The notes below the pieces were generated by a model. That model worked only from the letters and a program-made list of their open reading frames with translations. It did no database searches and was not told the DNA's origin. A stretch of DNA of 64,000 nt from the NCBI GenBank assembly GCA_964036275.1, contig OZ038433.1, positions 37,667,336-37,731,335 on the forward strand. Reading direction: 5' to 3'. Of the stretch, positions 8,856 to 21,842 are shown one piece after another. This stretch comes from Litoditis marina. Its lineage: Eukaryota > Nematoda > Chromadorea > Rhabditida > Rhabditidae. Within the stretch, counting starts at the first letter, position 1, and each line of letters begins with the position of its first letter. Made by a program: the position numbers and the translations under genes.

Positions 8856-10684
8856 TCACCACCCTATACATAACTCGACTAAATAACGTGACGTGACGGT
8901 ACGTAACGGTACGGTCGCCTGTTGAACGATCAGCACTAACCAGCATGACCATCAATTATGTCACTAAAATCTAAGGTAGTGGTGTCTAAGGAAAATCAAT
9001 GCTATCGATTTATTGATTTTTTAAGGCCTTAAGTAGGAGAGTGAAATTTCGGAGATACTCCACATGAAAGCCTGTATTCTGAAGACAAATGTTTCCATCG
9101 AGCGCTTTTTGCCGGAAACGTTTCCGGAAAGAGTTACATGAATTAGAAAAAAGTATAATTTTTTGCTACTTTCATTCCTCATACCGCGTATGTTGTAGAT
9201 ATGACCTTAAAATTTCTGGCTGGTTGAACTCTCCAGAAGTCCCTTCTATTGGCTCAGTATCGTTGAAAATTTCGCAATATCCTCCGGATTTGAGAAATTT
9301 CCGGAACATTTTGAGATTTCCGAACTGTTTTAAAATGGTCCTCATCTGTTCATATTGTGACACAAGATGTGTCAAGACCTACTGAGTATACACTCGCAAT
9401 ATGAGAGATCAAAGATCAAGTATCGATTTTTGGTGATCTCCGTTATGAAACGTAGTACCTCATAAATGAGGCTACAAAAGAAGGTTCCCATCAACTATTT
9501 GTCTTCTAATTTTCACAGTGTATAGAGTTGATTGTCAGGTACTCAACTTTATAAGTAATAAACATTATCGCATATAACGGGTGTTCTGTGAGCGTCGCTA
9601 AAAATCAACAAAAAATTTCATTCATTTTGGTGGGGCACATGTTCAAAAAGTGATTGAATCTTTGAGATTTGTGTATAAGATGCGCATAGAGAATTAAAAC
9701 AATTTGTATGTGACAGATTTTTGAATTTCACAAAAATAATTTTTTAAAACGTTTTTTTAGAAAAAAGTGAAACAGCCAAACTCATGCAGTATGACCCAAA
9801 TTTTGTCCATAGACGAAGGTCAATAGACCGGCAAACATTGTGAAAAATTAAGCAAAACCATTAAGCCGTTCTCGAGTTATTCATGTTTTAAAAGTTCAAC
9901 CCGTACTATATACGGCGCAAATAGGCTCACTTTTAAGCTACCTCGGACTCGATATTTTCCCACGCTTCTCCTGACCGTCTAAATGATCGGAATGACTTAA
10001 AACTCATAGGACAGAACCAGTATTGAATAAAGATTGTACTGCCAAAGCATTAAGGTCAAAGGTCAACTATTGATTTTTTTAGCGCATTAAATATGATTTT
10101 GGCCTAAAATTGCTATGGAAATAGAGGTAACTTTAAACTTAGTGTCATTGTATTCCACTACTCATGAACAACTCAAAAAGTCAAACACGGGGCACATCGG
10201 AGGAGAATGAACCAAGTTACAGTAGTTTTAACTTTCAAGATCAAACCATCAATTGATGACGTCACATACCAAGCATTTCACTAGCAAAAAAAGTCAAGTT
10301 CTTTCGAATAGTTTCTTTCCGGCTCCTAACTATCGCAACATGTAATGTATACTCATACGTGAAGACTATGTAAATTCTAAGTAACGACGAGTAATATTCA
10401 GAATGTCAGAAGACGTCAGAAATGAACTTCGTTCAAACTTTCTGAAACTCTCAGAACAAGTAGAAAAGAGTCCAAAAATGTTACGATTACATTGTTTCAC
10501 GAAGTGACGATCACGTTAGATAAGATTCTGAAGGCCAGAAGATGTCAAGTCGTCAAACTACTCAAAGCAGTTTGAAACGTTCAAAAAAAAGTAAGAAACG
10601 TGATAACAACCCTAAATTAAGGTGCAAAACATAGCTAACATGCACGCTAGACGGGCACGCGGCGTGAGCCGCGTGACCGGCTAG
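8856..10684 (+). mobile_element. H1 unit A6, beta 3' end
   Basis: 1,829 bp. It has a perfect HSE-like triplet at 9293-9307. Its region from about 9240 onward is nearly the same as the second half of the chimeric unit A7 (11942-13386), so one is a recent copy of the other. The terminal loop is GTGA and the unit ends in CTAG at 10681-10684. Confidence 0.8.
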
Positions 10685-13386
10685 TCACCACCCTATACAT
10701 AATCGTGCTAAATGACGTAACGGTACGTAACGGTACGGTCGCCTGTTGAACGATCAGCACTAACCAGCATGACCATCAATTATGTCACTAAAATCTAAGG
10801 TAGCGGTGTCTAAGGAAAATTAATGCTATCGATTTATTGATTTTTTAAGGCCTTAAGTTGGACAGTGAATTTTCGGAGATACTGCACATGAAAGCCTGTA
10901 TTCTGAAGCCGAATGTTTCCATCGAGCGCTTTTTGCCGGAAACGTTTCCGGAAAGAGTTACATGAATTAGAAAAAAGTATAATTTTTTGCTACTTTCATT
11001 CCTCATACCGCGTATGTTGTAGATATGACCTTAAAATTTCTGGCTGGTTGAACTCTCCAGAAGTCCTTTCTATTGGCTCAGTATCGTTGAAAATTTCGCA
11101 ACATCCTCCGGATTTAAGAAATTTCCGGAACATTTTGAGATTTCCGAACTGTTTTAAAATGGTCCTCATCTGTTCAAATTGTGATACAAGATGTGTCATG
11201 ACCTACTGAGTATACACTCGCAATATGAGATATCAAAGATCAAGTATCGATTTTTGGTGATCTCCGTTATGAAACGTAGTACCTCATATATGAGGCTACA
11301 AAAGAAGGTTCCCATCAATTATATGTCTTCATATTTCTATACTGTATAGAGTTGATTGTCAGGTACTCTACTTCTTAAGCAATGAACATTACAGCATATG
11401 ATGGGTGTTCTGTAAGCGTTGATAAAATTGAACAAAAATTTTCATTCATTTCGGTGGGGCACATGTTCAAAATGTGATTGAATCTCTGAGATTTGTGTAT
11501 AGGATGCGCATAAAGAATTAAAACAATTTGTATGTGACAGATTTTTGAATTTCTCAAAAATAATTTTTTAATACGTTTTTTTAGAAAAAAGTGAAACAGC
11601 CAAACTCATGCAGTATGACCCAAATATTGTCCATAGACGAAGGTCAATAAACCGGCGAATATTGTAAAAAATTAGGCAAAACCGTTCAGCCGTTCTCGAG
11701 TTATTCAAGTTTTAAAAGTCCAACCCGTACTATATACGGCGCAAATAGGCTCACTTTTAAGCTACCTCGGACTCAACATTTTCCCACGCCTCTCCTGACC
11801 GTCTAAATGATGGGAACGACTTGAAACTCATAGGACAGGACCAGTATTGGATAAAGATTGTACTTCCAGAACATTAAGGTCAAAGATCAATTATTGATTT
11901 TTTTAGCGCATTAAATATGATTTTGACCTAAAATCGTTGTGATCCCTTCTATTGGCTCAGTATCGTTGAAAATTTCGCAATATCCTCCGGATTTGAGAAA
12001 TTTCCGGAACATTTTGAGATTTCCGAACTGTTTTAAAATGGTCCTCATCTGTTCATATTGTGACACGAGATGTGTCAAGACCTACTGAGTATACACTCGC
12101 AATATGAGAGATCAAAGATCAAGTATCGATTTTTGGTGATCTCCGTTATGAAACGTAGTACCTCATAAATGAGGCTACAAAAGAAGGTTCCCATCAACTA
12201 TTTGTCTTCTAATTTTCACAGTGTATAGAGTTGATTGTCAGGTACTCAACTTTATAAGTAATAAACATTATCGCATATAACGGGTGTTCTGTAAGCGTCG
12301 CTAAAAATCAACAAAAAATTTCATTCATTTTGGTGGGGCACATGTTCAAAAAGTGATTGAATCTTTGAGATTTGTGTATAAGATGCGCATAGAGAATTAA
12401 AACAATTTGTATGTGACAGATTTTTGAATTTCACAAAAATAATTTTTTAAAACGTTTTTTTAGAAAAAAGTGAAACAGCCAAACTCATGCAGTATGACCC
12501 AAATTTTGTCCATAGACGAAGGTCGATAGACCGGGAAACATTGTGAAAAATTAAGCAAAACCATTAAGCCGTTCTCGAGTTATTCATGTTTTAAAAGTTC
12601 AACCCGTACTATATACGGCGCAAATAGGCTCACTTTTAAGCTACCTCGGACTCGATATTTTCCCACGCTTCTCCTGACCGTCTAAATGATCGGAATGACT
12701 TAAAACTCATAGGACAGAACCAGTATTGAATAAAGATTGTACTGCCAAAGCATTAAGGTCAAAGGTCAACTATTGATTTTTTTAGCGCATTAAATATGAT
12801 TTTGGCCTAAAATTGCTATGGAAATAGAGGTAACTTTAAACTTAGTGTCATTGTATTCCACTACTCATGAACAACTCAAAAAGTCAAACACGGGGCACAT
12901 CGGAGGAGAATGAACCAAGTTACAGTAGTTTTAACTTTCAAGATCAAACCATCAATTGATGACGTCACATACCAAGCATTTCACTAGCAAAAAAAGTCAA
13001 GTTCTTTCGAATAGTTTCTTTCCGGCTCCTAACTATCGCAACATGTAATGTATAATCATACGTGAAGACTATGTAAATTCTAAGTAACGACGAGTAATAT
13101 TCAGAATGTCAGAAGACGTCAGAAATGAACTTCGTTCAAACTTTCTGAAACTCTCAGAACAAGTAGAAAAGAGTCCAAAAATGTTACGATTACATTGTTT
13201 CACGAAGTGACGATCACGTTAGATAAGATTCTGAAGGCCAGAAGATGTCAAGTCGTCAAACTACTCAAAGCAGTTTGAAACGTTCAAAAAAAGTAAGAAA
13301 CGTGTTAACAACTTTAAATTAAGGTGCAAAACATAGCTAACATGCACGCTAGACGGGCACGCGGCGTGAGCCGCGTGACCGGCTAG
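10685..13386 (+). mobile_element. H1 unit A7, 2.7-kb chimera of A4-like and A6-like halves
   Basis: At 2,702 bp this is about one and a half units. Bases 10685-11941 match A4 from its 5' end, then the sequence switches near 11942 to the middle of an A6-like unit and continues to a normal beta 3' end. As a result the HSE-like core, the CCGTA hairpin and the mid-section occur twice (HSE triplets at 11117-11131 and 11996-12010). There is little or no homology at the switch point, which suggests end joining or template switching rather than homologous exchange. It ends in CTAG at 13383-13386. Confidence 0.8.
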
Positions 13387-15200
13387 TCACCACCCTATAC
13401 ATAACTCGACTAACTGACGGGACGGTACGGTACGGTACGGGACCCGGCATGGAACAATCAGCACTAACCAGTATGACCATCAATTATGTCACTAAAATCT
13501 AAGGTAGCGGTGTCTAAGGAAAATCAATGCTATCGATTTATTGATTTTTTAAGGCCTTAAGTTGGACAGTGAAATTTCGGAGATACTCCACATGAAAGCC
13601 TGTATTCTGAAGTTGATTGTTTCTGTCGAGCGCTTTTTGCCGGAAACGTTTCCGGAAACAGTTACATGAATTAGAAAAAAGTACAATTTTTTGCTACTTT
13701 CATTCCTCATACCGCCCATGTTGATGATATGACCTCAAATTTTTTGGCTGGTTGAACTCTCCAGAAGTCCTTTCTATTGGCTCAATATCGTGGAAAATTT
13801 CGCAACTTCCTCCGGATTTGAGAAATTTCCGGAACTTTTTGAGATTTCCGAACTGTTTTAAAATGGTCCTGACCTGTTAATATTGTGACACAAGATGTGT
13901 CATAACCTACTGAGTATACATTTGCACTATGAAAGTTCAAAGATCAAGTATCGATTTTTGGTGATCTCCGTTATGAAACATAGTACCTCATAAATGAAGC
14001 TACAAAAGAAGGTTCCCATGAACTATTTGTCTTCTAATTTCTATAGTGTATAGAGTTGATTGTCCGGTACTCTACTTTATGAGTAATAAACATTATCGCA
14101 TATACCGGGTGTTCTGTAAGCGTCGATATAAATCAACAAAAAAATTCATTCATTTTGGTGGGGCACATGTTCAAAATGTGATTGAATTTCTGAGATTTGT
14201 GTATAAGATGCGCATAAAGAATTAAAACAGTTTGTATGTGACAGATTTTTGAATTTCTCAAAAATAATTTTTTAAGACGTTTTTTTAGAAAAAAGTGAAA
14301 CAGCCAAACTCATGCAGTATGACCCAAATTTCGTCCATAGACGAAGGTCAATAGACCGGCAAATATCCTAAAAAATTAAGCAAAACCATTCAGCCGTTCT
14401 CGAGTTATTCAAGTTTTAAAAGTTCAACCCGTACTATATACGGCGCAAATAGGCTCATTTTTAAGCTACCTCGGACTCAACATTTTCCCACGCCCCTCCT
14501 GATCGTCTAAATGATCGGAACGACTTGAAACTCATAGGCCAGGACCAGTATTGGATAAAGATGGTACTGCCAAAGCATTAAGGTCAAAGGTCAACTATTG
14601 ATTTTTTTAGCGCAGTAAATATGATTTTGGCCTAAAATTGCTATGGGAATAGATGTATTTCCCAATTTAGTGTCATTGTATTGTACTACTCATGAACAAC
14701 TCGAAAAGTCAAACACGGGATACATCGGAGAAAAATGAACCAAGTTACAGTAGTTTTAAGTTTCAAGATCAAACCATCAATTGATGACGTCACATACCAA
14801 GCATTTCACTAGCAAAAAAGTCAAGTTCTTTCGAATCGTTTCTTTCAGGCTCCTAACTACCACAACACGTAATGTATAGTCATAAGTGAAGATTTTGTAA
14901 ATTCTAAGTAACGACGAGTAATATTCAGAAGGCTAGAAGACGTCAAATACAAACAATGCCATAGAGTATTGAAACTCTGAGAACAAGTACCATTAGTGAC
15001 AACGATGTCATGACGACAATGTTTCACGATGTAACGTCAACGACACATAGGATTCTGAAGGCCAGAAGACGTCACAACCCAAGTTGTCATGGAACCAAAA
15101 AAGTTAATCTAAACAACTTGAAATGACTACACGCGTGGGGGGTCTGGGGGGTCTCCCCCCAGCTAGACGGGCACGCGGCGTGAGCCGCGTGACCGGCTAG
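13387..15200 (+). mobile_element. H1 unit A8, alpha 3' end
   Basis: 1,814 bp with a perfect HSE-like triplet at 13821-13835. This copy has a nonsense change in the minus-strand 67-codon frame seen in most H1 units (an in-frame TAA near 13880). That argues against the frame being a maintained gene. It ends in CTAG at 15197-15200. Confidence 0.8.
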
Positions 15201-17024
15201 TCACCACCCTATAGATAATCGTGCTAAATGACGTGACGGTACATAACGTAACGTAACGTAACGGGATCCACTTTTTAATGATAGCGACCTAACAGTATGA
15301 CCATCAATTATGTCACTAAAATCTAAGGTCGCGGTGTCTAAGGAAAATCAATGCTATCGATTTATTGATTTTTTAAGGCCTTAAGATGGAGAGTGAAATT
15401 TCGGAGATACTGCACATGAAAGCCTGTATTCTGAAGTTGATTGTTTCTGTCGAGCGCTTTTTGCCGGAAACGTTTCCGGAAAGAGTTACATGAATTAGAA
15501 AAAAGTACAATTTTTTACTACTTTCATTCCTCATACCGCCCATGTTGATGATATGACCTCAAATTTTCTGGCTGGTTGAACTCTCCAGAAGTCCTTTCTT
15601 TTGGCTCAATATCGTGGAAAATTTCGCAACTTCCTCCGGATTTGAGAAATTCCCGGAACATTTCGGGATTTCCGAACTGTTTTAAAATGGTCCTTGAATG
15701 TTCATATTGTGACACAAGATGTGTCATGACCTACTGAGTATACATTCGCAATATGAAAGATCAAAGATCAAGTATCGATTTTTGGTGATCTCCAGTATGA
15801 AACGTAGTATCTCATAAATGAGGCTACAAAAGAAGGTTCCCATGAACCATTTGTCTTCTAATTCCTATACTGTATAGAGTTGATTGTCAGGTACTCAACT
15901 TTATAAGCAATAAACATTATATCATATGACGGGTGTTCTGTAAGCGTTGATAAAAATCAACAAAAAAATTCATTCATTTCGGTGGGGCACATGTTCAAAA
16001 TGTGATTGAATTTCTGAGATTTGTACATAAGATGCGCATAAAGAATTAAAACAAATTGTATGTGACAGATTTTTGAATTTCTCAAAAATAATTTTTTAAG
16101 ACGTTTTTTTAGAAAAAAGTGAAACAGCCAATTTCGTGCAGTATGACCCAAATTTTGTCTATAGACGAAGGTCAATAGACCGGCAAATATTGTGAAAAAT
16201 TAAGCAAAACCATTCAGCCGTTCTCGACTTATTCAAGTTTTAAAAGTCCAACCCGTACTATATACGGCGCAAATAGGCTCACTTTTAAGCTACCTCGGAC
16301 TCAACATTTTCCCACGCCTCTCCTGACCGTCTAAATGATCGGAATGACTTGAAACTCATAGGGCAGGACCAATATTGGATAAAGATTGTACTGCCAGAGC
16401 ATTAAGGTCAAAAGTCAACTATTGATTTTTTTAGCGCAATAAATATGATTTTGTGCTAAAACTGCTATGGAAATAGATGTAACTTCAAATTTAGTGTCAT
16501 TGTATTTCACTACTCATGAACAACTCAAAAAATCAAACATGGGATACATCGGAGCAAAATGAACCAAGTTACAGTAGTTTTAAGTTTCAAGATCAAACCA
16601 TCAATTGATGACGTCACATACCAAGCATTTCACTAGCAAAAAAGTCAAGTTCTTTCGAATAGTTTCTTTCAGGCTCCTAACTACCGCAACACGTAATGTA
16701 TAGTCATACGTGAAGACTATATGAATTCTAAGTAACGACGAGTAATATTCAGAAGGCTAGAAGACGTCAAATACAAACAATGCCATAGAGTATTGAAACT
16801 CTGAGAACAAGTACCATTAGTGACAACGATGTCATGACGACAATGTTTCACGATGTAACGTCAACGACGCATAGGATTCTGAAGGCCAGAAGACGTCACA
16901 ACCCAAGTTGTCATGGAACCAAAAAAGTTAATCTAAACAACTTGAAATGACTACACGCGTGGGGGGTCTGGGGGGTCTCCCCCCAGCTAGACGGGCACGC
17001 GGCGTGAGCCGCGTGACCGGCTAG
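15201..17024 (+). mobile_element. H1 unit A9, alpha 3' end
   Basis: 1,824 bp, with a GTAAC-rich pentamer tract like that of A2. The HSE-like triplet at 15645-15659 is degenerate, with the central TTC changed to TCC, a change also present in A13 and A15. These three also share the same variant upstream, so they form a sublineage. It ends in CTAG at 17021-17024. Confidence 0.8.
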
Positions 17025-18828
17025 TCACCACCCTATACATAACTCGACTAACTGACGGGACGGTACGGGACCCGGCACGGAACAATCAGCACTAACCAGT
17101 ATGACCATCAATTATGTCACTAAAATCTAAGGTCGCGGTGTCTAAGGAAAATCAATGCTATCGATTTATTGATTTTTTAAGGCCTTAAGTTGGACACTGA
17201 AATTTTGGAGATACTCCACATGAAAGCCTGTATTCTGAAGCTAAATGTTTCCATCGAGCGCTTTTTGCCGGAAACGTTTCCGGAAAGAGTTACATGAATT
17301 AGAAAAAAGTACAATTTTTTACTACTTTCATTCCTCATACCGCCCATGTTGATGATATGACCTCAAATTTTCTGGCTGGTTGAACTCTCCAGAAGTCCCT
17401 TCTCTTGGCTCAATATCGTCAGGAATTTTGCAACATTCTCCGGATTTGAGAAATTTCCGGAACATTTTGAGATTTCCGAACTGTTTTAAAGTGGTCCTCA
17501 TCTGTTCATATTGTGGCACAAGATGTGTCATGACCTACTGAGTATACATCTGCAATATGAAAGATCAAAGATCAAGTATCGATTTTTGGTGATCTCCGTT
17601 ATGAAACGTAGTATCTCATAAACGAGGCTACAAAAGAAGGTTCCCGTGAACTATTTGTCTTCATATTTCTGTACTGTATAGAGTTGATTGTCAGGTACTT
17701 AACTTCATGAGCAATAAACATTACAGCATATGATGGGTGTTCTGTAAGTGTTGATAAAAAATAACAAACAATTTTCTCCATTTTGGTGGGGCACATGTTC
17801 AAAATGTGATTGAATCTCTGAGATTTGTGTATAAGATGCGCATAAAGAATTAAAACAATTTGTATGTGACAGATTTTTGAATTTCTCAAAAATAATTTTT
17901 TAAGACGTATTTTTAGAAAAAAGTGAAACAGCCAAATTCATGCAGTATGACCCAAATTTTGTCCATAGACGAAGGTCAATAGACCGGCAAATACTGTAAA
18001 AAATTAGGCAAAACCATTCAGCAGTTCTCGAGTTATTCAAGTTTTAAAAGTCGAACCCGTACTATATACGGCGCAAATAGGCTCACTTTTAAGCTACCTA
18101 GGACTCAACATTTTCCCACGCCTCTCCTGACCGTCTAAATGATGGGAACGACTTGAAACTCATAGGACAGGACCAGTGGTAAATAAAGATTGTAGTGCCA
18201 GAGGGATAAGGTCAAAGGTCAACTATTGATTTTTTTAGCGCAGTAAATATGATTTTGGCCTAAAATTGCTATGGAGATAGATAGAATCACAAGCTTAGTG
18301 TCATTGTATTCCACTATTTATGAACAACGTAAAAAGTCAAACACGGGATACATCGGAGAAAAATGAACCAAGTTACAGTAGTTTTAAGTTTCAAGATCAA
18401 ACCATCAATTGATGACGTCACATACCAAGCATTTCACTAGCAAAAAAGTCAAGTTCTTTTTAATAGTTCCTCTTGGGCTCCAAGCTATTGCACACCGTAG
18501 ATCATACTCATAGGTGAAGACTATATGAATTCTAAGTAACGACGAGTAATATTCAGAAGGCTAGAAGACGTCAAATACAAACAATGCCATAGAGTATTGA
18601 AACTCTCAGAACAAGTACCATTAGTGACAACGATGTCATGACGACAATGTTTCACGATGTAACGTCGAAGACACATTGGATTCTGAAGGCCAGAAGACGT
18701 CACCACCCAAGTTGTCATGGAACCAAAAAAGTTTATCTAAATAACTTGAAATGACTACACGCGTGGGGGGTCTGGGGGGTCTCCCCCCAGCTAGACGGGC
18801 ACGCGGCGTAAGCCGCGTGACCGGCTAG
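17025..18828 (+). mobile_element. H1 unit A10, alpha 3' end, abuts H3
   Basis: 1,804 bp. The terminal hairpin loop is GTAA. The CTAG at 18825-18828 is followed by TTACCACC, the start of H3, instead of TCACCACC. The HSE-like triplet at 17449-17463 is intact. Confidence 0.8.
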
Positions 18829-19555
18829 TTACCACCCTATACATAATCGTGTAAGGTCCCATAACGTGGAACCTCATGACATGATGACAAGATGCTCAAT
18901 ACGCCAAACCATGACAATGACTCCAAAGCGTTGCATTGCGCTTTTTTAGTTCGAAATATTTACAATTAGATTTTTAATGATCAAAAAACGATTTTCAAAA
19001 CTCGCTTTTTTCACATTTTTCACCCATTCAACGTGTACGGATCTTCTACATCGGCGTTTGAGACAGAGTACTAAAATTTCCCTACTTGAATACAAATTCC
19101 CCTAAACTGCTACGTGTCGATGAATAAAGTTACTCTACCCCCGGGGAAATCTTGGTTTCTGGAAAAAAAACTGTCTTTCCGGCGGAGAGCCTAACCATTA
19201 TGACCAAAAATTGTGTCACCAAAATATAAGGTCGCCGTGTCCGAGGATTAGTCAAAATATTGATTTATTGATTTTTTATGATCTCAAATATCGGAACAAA
19301 ATTTCAGAGTTATCTTCACAGAATGATCTACTATCAAATCTAAGACTTTCTGTCGAGGCGTTTTTGCCGGAAAAATTTCCAGAAACAGTTACAGCAATTA
19401 CAAAAAAGTGTATTTCTCAGTTTTGCTTCGTTTTTTACACCGCCTACGTTGATGATATGGCTGTAAAACTTTGATCCAGGAGAAGTAGTCGAAATACTCA
19501 CACATTCCCCACAGAGCGAATGCTGTCCGGTCTTGAAGGGGGAAGAAAGGTGAGA

Positions 19556-19575
19556 TTTCCGGAACTGAACGGAAT
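19556..19575. promoter_or_regulatory. Heat-shock-element-like cluster in H3 (C1)
   Basis: TTC at 19557 is followed by GAA at 19562, 19567 and 19572, all at 5-bp steps. The first two are in the inverted arrangement of an HSE and the others are direct. It lies at the position homologous to the H1 triplet. It is repeated in every H3 copy. Confidence 0.5.
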
Positions 19576-20051
19576 TTCCGAACTGTTTGAAAATGGTCCT
19601 GACTCGATCATATTGTGGTAAAAGGTGTGTTATGACTTACTGAGTATATATTTGCAATATGAAAGATCAAAGATGAAGTATCGATTTTTAGTGATCTCTA
19701 TAATGAAACATTGTACCTCAAAAATGGTGCTACAAAATAGGGTTCTCATTAGTCGTTCTGCTCTTAATTGTAAGATAGGATAGACTCGATAGTAAGGTGT
19801 TCAGATTTAAAAGCAAACACATTTCATCTTCCATGACAAGTCCCCTGTAAGCGTTTATAATCATCAACAAAACATTTCATTCATTTCGGTGGGGCACATG
19901 TTCAAAATGTGATTACATCTCTGAGATTTGTGCATAAGATGCGCATAAAGAATTGAAACAGTTTGTATGTGACAGATTTTCGAATTTCTCAAAAATAATT
20001 TTTTAAAACGTTTTTTTAGAAAAAAAGTAGATATCGGGTAAGTACGTAAAT

Positions 20052-20187
20052 CAACTGTTTGTCAATAATATAGTTTACTTATATTTTTGCCAATATCAAG
20101 TGAGTATTCTCAATACAATTCTACAATGAAAAAACCGATTTTTACAATTTGTGTTTTTCATTTTCTGATGACGTCATCAAACAGTTG
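20052..20187 (+). other. H3-specific inverted repeat around CRE palindrome (C1)
   Basis: CAACTGTTTG at 20052-20061 and its reverse complement CAAACAGTTG at 20178-20187 flank about 116 bases. The 14-bp palindrome TGATGACGTCATCA (20166-20179) sits at the inner edge of the right arm. This is in the H3-specific 3' section that replaces the normal Helitron 3' end. Confidence 0.65.
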
Positions 20188-20334
20188 GAAAATCGAAAAA
20201 ATTGCATAACTCCAAGAAGCATTTAGCTATTATAACCAAACTTGGTAAGTAACTTTCTACTCTGGATCTCCAACTTTTCATCGAAACACGAGACAGATTG
20301 CTTCACGGGAAAGTGGTTTTTCTGACCTCTGGCA

Positions 20335-21840
20335 TTACCACCCTATACATAATCGTGTAAGGTCCCATAACGTGGAACCTCATGACATGATGACAAGATG
20401 CTCAATACGCCAAACCATGACAATGACTCCAAAGCGTTGCATTGCGCTTTTTTAGTTCGAAATATTTACAATTAGATTTTTAATGATCAAAAAACGATTT
20501 TCAAAACTCGCTTTTTTCACATTTTTCACCCATTCAACGTGTACGGATCTTCTACATCGGCGTTTGAGACAGAGTACTAAAATTTCCCTACTTGAATACA
20601 AATTCCCCTAAACTGCTACGTGTCGATGAATAAAGTTACTCTACCCCCGGGGAAATCTTGGTTTCTGGAAAAAAAACTGTCTTTCCGGCGGAGAGCCTAA
20701 CCATTATGACCAAAAATTGTGTCACCAAAATATAAGGTCGCCGTGTCCGAGGATTAGTCAAAATATTGATTTATTGATTTTTTATGATCTCAAATATCGG
20801 AACAAAATTTCAGAGTTATCTTCACAGAATGATCTACTATCAAATCTAAGACTTTCTGTCGAGGCGTTTTTGCCGGAAAAATTTCCAGAAACAGTTACAG
20901 CAATTACAAAAAAGTGTATTTCTCAGTTTTGCTTCGTTTTTTACACCGCCTACGTTGATGATATGGCTGTAAAACTTTGATCCAGGAGAAGTAGTCGAAA
21001 TACTCACACATTCCCCACAGAGCGAATGCTGTCCGGTCTTGAAGGGGGAAGAAAGGTGAGATTTCCGGAACTGAACGGAATTTCCGAACTGTTTGAAAAT
21101 GGTCCTGACTCGATCATATTGTGGTAAAAGGTGTGTTATGACTTACTGAGTATATATTTGCAATATGAAAGATCAAAGATGAAGTATCGATTTTTAGTGA
21201 TCTCTATAATGAAACATTGTACCTCAAAAATGGTGCTACAAAATAGGGTTCTCATTAGTCGTTCTGCTCTTAATTGTAAGATAGGATAGACTCGATAGTA
21301 AGGTGTTCAGATTTAAAAGCAAACACATTTCATCTTCCATGACAAGTCCCCTGTAAGCGTTTATAATCATCAACAAAACATTTCATTCATTTCGGTGGGG
21401 CACATGTTCAAAATGTGATTACATCTCTGAGATTTGTGCATAAGATGCGCATAAAGAATTGAAACAGTTTGTATGTGACAGATTTTCGAATTTCTCAAAA
21501 ATAATTTTTTAAAACGTTTTTTTAGAAAAAAAGTAGATATCGGGTAAGTACGTAAATCAACTGTTTGTCAATAATATAGTTTACTTATATTTTTGCCAAT
21601 ATCAAGTGAGTATTCTCAATACAATTCTACAATGAAAAAACCGATTTTTACAATTTGTGTTTTTCATTTTCTGATGACGTCATCAAACAGTTGGAAAATC
21701 GAAAAAATTGCATAACTCCAAGAAGCATTTAGCTATTATAACCAAACTTGGTAAGTAACTTTCTACTCTGGATCTCCAACTTTTCATCGAAACACGAGAC
21801 AGATTGCTTCACGGGAAAGTGGTTTTTCTGACCTCTGGCA
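20335..21840 (+). mobile_element. H3 unit C2, 1,506 bp
   Basis: Tandem copy of C1 with no difference that I could see by eye. It is followed by TT and then the TCTGCATT start of the first H2 unit, so the H3-to-H2 junction reads GGCA-TT-TCTGC. Confidence 0.78.
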
Positions 21841-21842
21841 TT

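Larger units (their letters stand above)
1..18828 (+). repeat. H1 Helitron-like tandem array, first block (units A1-A10)
   Basis: Ten head-to-tail H1 units, the first one truncated by the window edge. Each internal junction reads GACCGGCTAG directly followed by TCACC, so units abut with no spacer. No coding sequence is recognisable on either strand. The units differ by scattered substitutions, by swapped 3' subtypes (alpha, beta, gamma) and by the number of 5' pentamers. This pattern is typical of a satellite evolving by unequal exchange and conversion. The block is followed by H3 copies at 18829. Confidence 0.9.
18829..20334 (+). mobile_element. H3 unit C1, 1,506 bp
   Basis: It begins TTACCACCCTATACATAATC, an H1-like 5' end with TT in place of TC, followed by a leader of about 340 bp not found in H1 or H2. 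The core, about 19195-20032, is homologous to H1 (head module, HSE-like cluster at 19556-19575, mid-section). The last 300 bp are unique and contain the 14-bp palindrome TGATGACGTCATCA at 20166-20179 inside an inverted repeat. The unit ends CTCTGGCA with no GC hairpin and no terminal CTAG. I infer a Helitron derivative that lost or bypassed its 3' terminator. An 87-codon frame at 19211-19474 is not recognisable as a protein. Confidence 0.75.

Noticed and set aside
19211..19474. 87-codon + strand frame in each H3 copy
   Set aside because: Its conservation is explained by the near identity of the H3 copies. The homologous H1 region has no matching intact frame.
20165..20187. Hammerhead ribozyme core (CTGATGA...)
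   Set aside because: CTGATGA is present, but the GAAA segment and matching stems are not. The sequence is explained by the TGATGACGTCATCA palindrome.
20325..20334. H3 3' end as an alternative CTRR terminus (CTGG)
   Set aside because: CTGG occurs, but CA follows before the T of the next unit, and there is no GC hairpin at the proper distance.
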